DNA of 32,504 nt from Xanthoparmelia taractica (lineage: Eukaryota > Ascomycota > Lecanoromycetes > Lecanorales > Parmeliaceae): NCBI GenBank assembly GCA_033085395.1, contig JANQBS010000367.1:1-32504 (forward strand), written 5' to 3'. The notes under the pieces were generated by a model. That model made no database searches. It saw only the letters and a program-made list of their open reading frames with translations, and was not told the origin of the DNA. Below, piece by piece: positions 12,390-21,093 of the stretch. A program made the translations under genes and the position numbers. Numbering within the stretch: the first letter of the stretch is position 1; each line of letters begins with the position of its first letter.

Positions 12390-15300
12390 AACTAAAATTC
12401 TAATTCGAAATAAGTTTAATATATTTATTCAAATTTCAAGGAAATTAAAGCTTAAAAATATTCTCGAAATAAATTACGAAAATTACTTTTAAATTAATAT
12501 CGAATCTAAATTTATATTAATAGGAATAATTATAAATTTAAGTATAAACTTAAGCTTAAATTAAATAACTCTCTTATTAACTAAAGAAAATAAATTATTA
12601 AATAAAGTTATAATTTTCGAAAATATATAGACTAGAATTATATTAATCGATCTAATTAACGAATTTCTATAGATTTAATAAGATATCGACTTTATTAAAA
12701 TATTAGAAAAAGAATAAATAAAGCTTTTATTAAGAAATAATTAACAAATTAAGATTAATAAAAAGATTAAAATCTATTTCTTAGGCGTACGAGATTTAGA
12801 GATAATTAATAAAGTCTTTAATAAGCTATACGAATAGAAAAGACTTAAATAAATTAAAGATTCTACACTCTTTTTCTATTCGATATTCGTTATATAAAAA
12901 ATACTATTTAATAATATTATTAAGAGAAGATCGATAATTAATATTCGAGATTTAAATAATTTATTACTTTCAGATATATATTTAATATCTCTTTAAGAGA
13001 ATATAATTAAGATATTAATTAATTGTAATTTTATTTTAATAATTAATATTATTTCGTTTTTCTATTAATAGCGAATATATTTAAACTATCGCTATATATA
13101 GACTATTATAAATTATAGAGATTAAGAAACTTTTAATATTTTAATTATAAATTATATAAATTCGATTATTTATATTTAACGTTAAATCGATAAAATCTTA
13201 CAATATATTTTTAACGTAAAAGTCTACGTTAATAATATAATTACGAGTGCTAAGATATTTTAATAGCACTTATAAAATCTTTATTAACTATTTAAGCTTT
13301 TCATGAAATTTAATATTATTATTTCTTTTATAAAAATCTTTTTAAGATATTTAAATATTAATTTATTAAATAGAAAAGTTAATTCTTTCGATCTAATTTC
13401 GTTAAAAGATAAGCTTAAGATAATCTTAAATTTAAAATAGTTTAATATTTTAAGAGAACTCGAACATTATTTAAAATTAATTAATTATTTATATTAATAC
13501 GTTTATTTCTATATATAATTAATATAGTTTTTATAAAATCTTAAAATACTACTTTTAAAAAGTATCGAACTTTAGACGTTAATGAAAATAATACTCTTTT
13601 AAGATAAAACTATCTATAGCTTTAAAGAAGCAATTAACTTCTTTTTAACTTCTCTAAAAAATATTATCTTAATTAATAATTTTAATATATTTTAATAATA
13701 CTTAAACTTTATAAATTAACTTAAATATTTTAAAGAAGTTTAATTTTGAGACGATAGTCTTTTATATTAATGTAAATAAAAGTAAAAATAAATAATCTTC
13801 TCGTGTAGAGACGAACTCTATTCTTTTTTTATTAAGGCTTTTAAATATAATAAAAAGAAATTATTAATCTATAAAATTAAAGATTACTAGTCTTATTTAA
13901 TATCTAAAGAAAATAAGATATATAATCGAATCTTTAAAGTATTCTATAAGAATATAAATAAATTATTCTATTATTATTAATATTATAAAATAAAATTCGA
14001 TTATTTTAATTATATTAATAATGCGAATAAACCTTCGTTTAATTTAAGCTACTTAATTCTTAAGATAATTTAATTTAATTATCTCTTATAAATCTAATAA
14101 AGAGTATATTATATCTAATACTCTTTTAAGGCTTATAAGTCTAAATAGAGATAATTCGCTATCTTATTATTATTTGAAGTTAAATACTCTCTATATTTTA
14201 TTATAAGTCTAATAGAAATAAATACTTTATTTTATAAGAAATATATTTAAGACTATTAATAAGATAATTATTAGAAAAGAATTTCTATATAGCTAGATAT
14301 TAATAATAGTCTTAGTGAGAACGTAGCTTCTTTATCTTTCGTGCGGGGAAAGCATCTTTTCGCTATCGATGCTAACTCTTATTTTTCGTCTCAACTAGAA
14401 GAAAATTAATAGTAAAGTCTATAATAAGAATAATAAACTCTTACTTACGAAATAAAGAGAGATCTTATCTTTTATATTATTAGAATTATTAATTAATAAT
14501 AACTTTATATTTTCTCTTTACTAATAAAAGATATTCTTACTTTAATATATAAAAAAAAGTATTTTAACTTTTAGAGATATTACGAAATCGTTATATTATT
14601 TTAATATATTTATAAAATTATAAAATACTTATAAGATTTTATTAGATATTACTTAGAATATTTAGTATTATAGATAAGAAGATACGTATCTTACGATAGC
14701 TTATAATTAATCTTATCTTCGTTCGTATCTTTTTATATTCTAATTATTAACTTTATTTTAATATTATCTCTATTAAATTATAAATTAAATTATATTATAT
14801 CTATTATTTATAAGTTTATAAAGATTATTTAATTAATTTCTAATAAGTTAACTTAAAAAGTATTTAATTAAATAAAAGTACTTTTAAATTAACTTAATAT
14901 TATTAATTAAGAAATTTTAAAAATTATTATTAACGATCGGGATAGAAAATTCTTTTCGAAGCTTTAAGAATCGCTTTTTAAACTATTAAAGATTTTTTTA
15001 TTTTATTTAATAATCTATTATTTATAGATTAATAATACGAGTAAACGTATTAATTAAACTATTAAGATAGCTTTAAGATACTTCGTATATACTCTTAATA
15101 GATCTTCTTTATAGTCGAAAGTTCTATTATAAATATAAACTTTCTTAAATAACTTTATCTCTTCTAAGATTATATCAACCGAAGTAATCTATAATTTTAC
15201 TTTAAATAAATTTCTAAATTTACTTCGTTTATTAATTAAAATCGATTACGTCTTTACACGAATTATAATTAAAGATATTATCAATTTTATTTAAATATCT

Positions 15301-15900
15301 AATAAATTTTATTACGATAGAAAGTATTAATTAATATTTCTTAGAGTAAAAGAATAAGCGCTTCTTCGATTATATAAAGATTATAAGATTTTCTCTATTC
15401 TTAATATTATTAATAAATTATTATAATAATATATTAATTTAATTTAAATAATAAATAAAGTAGATAAATTTATCTATAGACTTACTATTTCTATAGAATA
15501 AAGAGTCTATTTTATTTTTATAATAATATAGTTAAAGTCTTATTCTACGTCGCAGAACGATTCTTTTTAACGCTCTCGACCTTAATATATTTTATCTATT
15601 TCTATAAATAATAATAATATAATTAACTTAGAAATTAAATAGCTTCTTAATAAACGAATTATTAAAAAAAACGTAATTTAACTATAAAATATCTAATAAG
15701 ATAAAAAAAATATAATTCTAAATATAATCAGTGATATAACATCAAGGATCTTGATGATACTTCTGAGTTGGTGAAGCAATATGAAGAGGAAGCAGCTAGA
15801 ATCCGACTCACTTCTCCGCCTTCTTAGCCAAACTTGCCCGCAAAAAGGAGAGGTCGTCCCAGAAGGCATAATGTCGCTACCCCTTCAAGAAAACACACTC
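12390..15900 (+). pseudogene. gypsy copy B pol remnant (RT, RNase H, integrase, C-terminal tail)
   Basis: Plus-strand landmarks in gypsy order: an RDLNNLLL box near 12.95 kb; YVNN at 13225-13239 in place of RT YVDD; an RNase H stretch from about 13817 with SILFLLRLLN and, 25 codons on, KKIRYIIES; integrase from ~14.7 kb with INFI (catalytic Asp to Asn) and NDRDRKFF, whose Asp codon is at 14935-14937. RT and integrase share a frame but the RNase H box is in another, so there are frame shifts as well as many stops. In the clean end, 15741-15827 reads open to a TAG, then a GRPRRH AT-hook-like motif at 15852-15869, plausibly the pol tail. Overlapping open stretches at 15781-16383 on both strands are by-products of the GC-normal sequence. 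Confidence 0.8.
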
Positions 15901-16222
15901 AATATCATAGCAATACTACACCTGAATGACACTCACACTACACCTACTCACCTCACCGCTGCATCCAAGCGTTTAACGAGTATTGTCGACCAGGAAATAA
16001 TTCCCCTCTACTCGGTAACGTTTGTGTGGTTGGTAAGTTGGAGGGAGATAGCAATGCATGGTCGTTATCTTGTGGCATGAAGGAGTTGATATACTAACTG
16101 GCATTCTAACTATATGGTTTGGCCGTCGAAAAGACCTCACTGCCACGAACTTCCCGCCAATTTCAGTATGCTGCCACCAACGGATTTGCTTGGTTGGCAA
16201 GGTTTTTCTGCATACTTCACCA

Positions 16223-16427
16223 TGTATATAACAGCAAGCGAGGTCGCTCGCTTTTCTTCTATTGCGGTGGATGCTGTCACGAAACGCACTTGCCAAGCCT
16301 ATCAAGAAATCTGCTAAGGCAAGTGCTTGGCCGGCTGCTTGGCTGGCTGACTTAGATAGAATTTTCCAACTTAGAAGAATCAAGAATTAGACACCCAACT
16401 GACCATACACCCCTTTTTGCTGTTACA
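16223..16427 (+). repeat. 3' LTR of gypsy copy B (unmutated)
   Basis: 205 bp beginning TGTATATAACAGC and ending GCTGTTACA, so TG...CA bounded with inverted ends. It matches 274-487 and 7769-7929 in reverse. It is the least mutated LTR in the window and the best reference for the family. It contains the palindromic GCGAGGTCGCTCGC. Confidence 0.85.
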
Positions 16428-16854
16428 CTTAAGCGTAATAACTTTCGATCTTATAAAATTATAAAAAAATTGTCTTTTACTTAAGTTATAATAAAAGCTC
16501 GATATTAATTCGCTTTAGTCTATAAGAATTAAATCGTAAAAGATAAGAAAAAAGTAATCTAAAGTAACGAGATTAAATATAATATTAAATTCTCGACGAG
16601 AAAGAGTATCTATATAGCGTTAATCTAACGAAATTTTTATTAAATCTACTATACGACGTTCTTTTATAGATACTATAAAATTTATATTTTAAGAGTATTT
16701 TTTCTTTAATAAAAAGAATTCTTATTATATTTAAAAAGTCGAGATTATAGCTAAAAAGAAGAAATATACTAAGAATCTCGCTAAATTTAATATTAATTTA
16801 AAATCTAAGATTAAAGAGACTTAAAAACTCGAGATCGAGATACGACGTATAAGT
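16428..16854 (-). mobile_element. D' transposon remnant, distal half (not inverted)
   Basis: The reverse complement aligns with element D from about 19058 to 19470, sharing TTTTTAAATATAATAA-type tracts and the block GCGAATTAATATCGAGCTTT. It is cut at 16427/16428 by the gypsy B LTR. Its inner edge, ACGTATAAGT (16845-16854), is the exact reverse complement of ACTTATACGT at 17993-18002, left of the other MITE. Confidence 0.75.
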
Positions 16855-17128
16855 ACGGGTCGGAAAGGTGTGGTATATTTGATGGTATAGGACCAGTTTT
16901 TCGAATACCATACCGAAAGGTATGAGATATCTCATACTCCCATTGGGTTTTTAATAAATATATTACGTAATATTTTTTTATATTCTATAAATACGTAAAA
17001 AGCTTAAGCGAACGCTTATATAATTATAAAATTCTATAAATAGATTAAAAAGATATAATTTTTTAAAAAAAGTTGAAAAAAAGTTGAAAACGACTATGTT
17101 TAATAGATATCACACCTTTCCAACCCGT
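16855..17128 (+). mobile_element. MITE family 1, complete copy 1
   Basis: 274 bp with terminal inverted repeats starting ACGGGTCGGAAAGGTGTGGT and ending CCTTTCCAACCCGT. No coding capacity. An inverted copy is at 18003-18275, with partial copies at 1-71 and 32429-32504. Its two flanks do not match each other, but each matches a flank of the other complete copy, implying an 8-10-bp target duplication. That size points to a hAT- or Mutator-type source transposase, not Tc1/mariner. I know no named family with this end. Confidence 0.85.
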
Positions 17129-17297
17129 AAATAAAATATAAAAATTAAGTAATTAGTATAAAAATAGAAATATTTTATTAGAGATTTTTTTAAATATAGA
17201 GTAATTTATATAAGATTTAAAGCTAGCGAATTTTAATATTTAAATATAATTTAAATTTTAGAAACGATTATATTAAAAAGAGAAGAATATTACGAAG
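17129..17297. other. Inverted segment, part outside D'
   Basis: AT-rich sequence between MITE copy 1 and the start of D'. Its first bases, AAATAAAATA (17129-17138), match the reverse complement of 18276-18285 at 9 of 10 positions. It belongs to the segment that was flipped between the MITEs. No gene seen. Confidence 0.6.
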
Positions 17298-18002
17298 ATT
17301 TATATTAAAAGTTCTAAATAGCGCTAAAATTCTTAATATACTTAACATGCTTGGTAAATGTTTATATATTACTATTCTACTCTTATATTCTTTATATAGT
17401 CACGTATATACTTAATCGCTCGCTCGATAGAGTTATATAATCGTATATTATCTTTCTTATAATCTTTTCTATACTCGTTACCTCTCTTAAAACGAATAAT
17501 CTCGATAATATATACGAGATATACGCTCTATTTATTTCTCAATTCTCTTCTATGTAAGATCGTAATTTTAGTAATAGAATTATCGTTTTTTAATCTTCTT
17601 ATAAGTTCTTAATATATAATTTCGAGTAATCTAACGTTTTATTTATTATTAATAAAGCTCGATTATATTAAGATTCGAAGAGTTATCGTATTAAATTATT
17701 CTAATAATATTAAATAATATATAAATCGCTTTCTAATACTTTAATACGTGTATCGAGACCTTATGTTTTATAATTATTATATTATATCGCTCTTATTTAC
17801 ACTTCTAAGCGAATTTTAAAGACTTCGAAAAAAAATTTATATTTAATTAATAAGAGAAGCTTAAGAAACTTAAATATATATATTTTCTTCTAATAGCGAT
17901 AAATTAATTTCTCTCTTCTTTCTCTTAATAATAACTTTTCTAATCTTAATAATATACTTTTACTCGAGCTTTGTATTAGAAGAATTTCGTAGACTTATAC
18001 GT
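17298..18002 (+). mobile_element. D' transposon remnant, terminal half (inverted segment)
   Basis: Aligns directly with the start of element D (18362 to about 19058): TIR-like start, then the shared CATGCTTGG, CGAATAATCTCGATAATATA and AATTCTCTTCTAT blocks. It ends ACTTATACGT exactly at MITE copy 2. The continuation expected from D is found at 16854-16428 on the other strand, so this half was inverted relative to the other. Confidence 0.75.
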
Positions 18003-18275
18003 ACGGGTCGGAAAGGTGTAGTATCTGTTAAACATAGTCGTTTTCAACTTTTTTTCAACTTTTTTTAAAAAATTATATCTTTTTAATCTATTTATAGAAT
18101 TTTATAATTATATAAGCGTTCGCTTAAGCTTTTTACGTATTTATAGAATATAAAAAATATTACGTAATATATTTATTAAAAACTCAATGGGAGTATAGGA
18201 TATCCTATATCTTTCGATATGATATTCGAAAAACTAATCCCATACCATTAAATATACCACACCTTTCCGACCCGT
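18003..18275 (-). mobile_element. MITE family 1, complete copy 2
   Basis: 273 bp, inverted relative to copy 1. It starts ACGGGTCGGAAAGGTGTAGT and ends CCTTTCCGACCCGT, with the CGTTTTCAACTTTTT side facing left. Left flank ACTTATACGT matches the left flank of copy 1 in reverse; right flank AATTTTATTT matches the right flank of copy 1 in reverse with one difference. Confidence 0.85.
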
Positions 18276-18361
18276 AATTTTATTTTAATTACATAAGTTT
18301 TTTAGAAAGAATTATTTTAAGAGAAGTCTCTAAGAGATAGAGAATCTACGAGAATACGAAA
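18276..18361. other. Spacer between MITE copy 2 and element D
   Basis: 86 bp of AT-rich sequence. The part next to D (GAGAATACGAAA) could belong to a longer mutated inverted repeat of D. No gene seen. Confidence 0.5.
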
Positions 18362-20171
18362 ATCTACACGTAAAGTCCTGAACATGCGCTAAAAAGCTTG
18401 GCATGCTTGGCATTTAATAATATCCTTAAATAGCTTTATTTTCTAATACTTATTCTTTATATAGCTACGAATATAATTATTCACACGCTCGGTCGAGTTA
18501 TAAGATCGTATATCATCTTTCTCACGACTCTCTCTATATTCGTTATTCCCTCGCAAACGAATAATCTCGATAATATATCGAGACATTCGCTCTATTATTT
18601 CTAAATTCTCTTCTATATAAGCTCTATTTTTAAATAATAAGTTTAAGTCTATTCGATCTCCTTTCGAGTTCTTAATACGTTTTTTTAAATAGTCTAACGC
18701 TTTATTTAAGATTAGCATAACTTAATTATATTTAAATCTAAAGAATTATTATATTATAATATTCGAAGAATATCTAAAAATATAAAGACTAACTTCTAAT
18801 ATCTAGAGATATATATCGAGATTTTATCTTTTATAATAATAGTCTAAGATCTATTTAATTTATATTTTTAAGCGAATTTTAAAAGCTTTAAAATAAGAAT
18901 TTAAATCTAATAAGCGAAGAAACTTAAGAATATTAGAGAATATAGATTTTCTTTTAATATCGATATTATATAATTTTCTCTTTCTTTCTCTTAATAATAA
19001 TCTTTTTAATCTTTATAATAAAATATTACTTAAACTTTTTATTCGAAAGATTACGTAAGCTTATACGTTATATATCGATCTTAAGCTCTTAAATTACTCT
19101 ATATTTAAATTTTAAAGCTTTATTAATACGCTCGAGATTCTCGATATATATCTTCTTTTCTTTAATTATTTCAACCTTTTAAATATAATAAAAATTTATT
19201 TTATCGTAAAAAAAATAGTCTTAGAATATAAACTTTATAGCTTCTATAAAACGACGACGAATAATAAATTTAATAAAGACTTCGTGAAATTATTATTATA
19301 CTCGCACTCTCCCTCGTCGAGAGTTCAAGATTATACTTATTTCGTTACTTTAAATCACGTTTTTATAATTCTCGATAATTTAGTCTTAATATTGTAAAGC
19401 GAATTAATATCGAGCTTTTATTATAGTCTTCGTAAGAGATAATTTCTTAATAATCTTATAGAGTCGAAAATTCTTCTTCTTAAGAATCTTTAGAATTATT
19501 ATCGAGTAGATTTCTTACTTAGCGACTAATATAAAAGAGATTTTTTTATAATTATAGCGATTCTTTCGTATAGCGATTAAAATAGTACTCTTTAAATTAG
19601 ATATAATAACTATATAATAATTAGATCTTGAGATATCTATAATATAGAATAATAATAGCTTCTTAAAGATATTTAAATTATATTCCCTATCTCGAACTTA
19701 TTTCTAAAAACAACTAATAGTGTAACGAGATATTTTAGTTACTATAGTAACGATTTTAATAGCAATATTAGCTTCGATTAAAGCAAGTACTTAAAGTCTA
19801 ATCTCACTATTATAATTAATATTTTAAGTATTAGATATACTTATAAGAACTTAAGATTTTAGAGAAGACTATCTCTTATAATCTACTAAGAATTCTTCTT
19901 CTACTAGAAGATCTATAATATTCTTCTTCTTTTCTCCCTTTGCGATAGTATACTTAGCATTAACATTATTACTATATATATCTATAACATCGCTACAATG
20001 CATACACTTCGTATATATATACCCCATATGTAGAGCATTAACATCGCTACTATATATTATATATGCATCGCATTAATGTCGTAAATATTGAAAATATATA
20101 AAATGTTAATATTTTTAATATTACCAAGCATGCCAAGCTTTTTAGCGTAGTTTAGAACTTTACGTGTAGAT
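18362..20171. mobile_element. Element D: ~1.8-kb terminal-inverted-repeat transposon, RIP-degraded
   Basis: The ends are inverted repeats of about 50-55 bp. The left (18362-18415) starts ATCTACACGTAAAGT and contains GCTAAAAAGCTTGGCATGCTTGG-like sequence; the right (about 20115-20171) is its reverse complement with a few C-to-T type changes, ending ACTTTACGTGTAGAT. A second, broken copy (D') is nearby. The interior is AT-rich with no recognisable DDE transposase, so it may be a decayed autonomous or a non-autonomous element. Target duplication not clear; superfamily unknown. Confidence 0.7.
18443..18718 (-). pseudogene. 91-codon open stretch in element D, unknown protein
   Basis: A charged, probably helical 91-aa frame rich in Asn, Ile, Arg and Glu (for example ERMSRYIIEIIRLRGNNEYR). 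The homologous part of D' (about 17380-17660) is broken by stops. The frame sits right after the left inverted repeat and reads outward, so it may be the C-terminal end of the element's former protein. I do not recognise it. RIP-like composition makes a functional gene unlikely. Confidence 0.35.
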
Positions 20172-20643
20172 CTTTATATACTTAAAAGAAAATATTAAAA
20201 TTTGAATTATATAACTAGATTACGTAATACGCTAAGGCGTACCTTATAATCTCGCTTTTCTAGCTAGTTCTTCTTGCTTAATACAATTACTATATATTCT
20301 ACTCTATATTTTAATAGATTAAATAAACGTTATTATTATATTATTATTATAATAATACTTTAAGTACTACGTAAAGATAGTTAAGTAATAAAAGACTTAT
20401 TAAAATTCTATAGATAAAATTTATTTAAGTAGAGATATATAAAGAGACTAATATAAGAATAACTTAACTTTCTTAAGATTTCTTTATAGATAGAAAGTAG
20501 TAATTAGACTAGCTATAAAAGGCTTCCGCCTTTCTTTCATAAAATAAACGAATATTAATAGTTACGGTTTAGATTTTTTGTTCGCCTAAAGGCGGAAATA
20601 GCGCCCTAAAACATGATAGTTTTATTACCGTTCAGTAACCGTA
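20172..20643. other. AT-rich to GC-normal transition, no gene
   Basis: Decayed AT-rich sequence giving way to balanced composition at about 20,590. It contains the inverted pair TTCCGCCTTT (about 20524) and AAAGGCGGAA (about 20589), spaced about 55 bp, possibly ends of another small element. No open frame of note. Confidence 0.5.
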
Positions 20644-20882
20644 CCTATCCGATAACCGCCGGAGCGTCACAAATTTGTGTCTTTGTTCTAATACCCCTCT
20701 AGTAATTCTATCTCTCTCTACTTCTAGTAATCTGTTTTACAACTTTAAGGTCGCATTTAATTTGTCTTAATTAAGCATAGATATCGTGTTAATTTTAAGT
20801 ATTTTTATTAATGTGTAGGAAAGTTATAAATTAATTAGAAAAGTCGACACATTTGTGACGATCTGCTCGGCGGTTATCGGAT
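20644..20882. mobile_element. MITE family 2 upstream of urease
   Basis: About 239 bp with ~35-bp imperfect terminal inverted repeats. Left: TATCCGATAACCGCCG, then GAGC, then GTCACAAATTTGTGTC. The right end is the reverse complement, with a 3-bp insertion and GTCACAAATGTGTC. ACCGTA occurs immediately outside both ends (20638-20643 and 20883-20888) and may be a target duplication. No coding capacity. Much less mutated than family 1. Each end carries CGATAA, a GATA-factor core. Confidence 0.75.
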
Positions 20883-20944
20883 ACCGTAATAATACCCTAC
20901 ATATATTCGCTAAGGGAAGGGCCGTATCAACCTTTCTCGTATCT

Positions 20945-20987
20945 TGATAAAAGCAACAGCAGTCGACCCACCCTCGCCAAGTATAAA
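20945..20987 (+). promoter_or_regulatory. Putative urease promoter: GATA site and TATA box
   Basis: TGATAA at 20945-20950 fits the HGATAR core bound by AreA/NIT2-type nitrogen regulators, which commonly control fungal urea and ammonia genes. TATAAA at 20982-20987 lies 107 bp before the chosen ATG, a plausible distance. Both are short motifs read by eye; function is inferred from position and from the gene's nitrogen role. Confidence 0.45.
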
Positions 20988-21093
20988 TGGAGCACAAGTA
21001 CTCTCAAATGCTCAACTCTGGTCGCAATGCTCAGAGCATGATAGTGACTGGTGCTTCAATTCTGACTGATCTAATTGTTCCATTCAAACCATC

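Larger units (their letters stand above)
12388..16427 (+). mobile_element. Ty3/gypsy LTR retrotransposon, copy B (5' part lost)
   Basis: Inverted homologue of copy A over about 4.0-4.2 kb (A 274 to ~4470). It starts at the copia insertion point and ends with a complete 3' LTR. Gag, protease and the 5' LTR are gone from this side. The interior to about 15,730 is heavily RIP-like, whereas 15,735-16,427 is GC-normal. The element is inserted in, or abuts, the D' transposon remnant at 16428. Confidence 0.85.

Noticed and set aside
15781..16383. Four overlapping open stretches of 67-136 codons on both strands
   Set aside because: They lie in the GC-normal 3' end and LTR of gypsy copy B, overlap one another on opposite strands and show no family motif. 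They are open only because this part escaped RIP.
16855..17128. Assigning MITE family 1 to Tc1/mariner-like elements because TA flanks the ends
   Set aside because: The TA is part of a longer 8-10-bp duplication seen once the inversion is undone, so a TA-only duplication does not explain the flanks.
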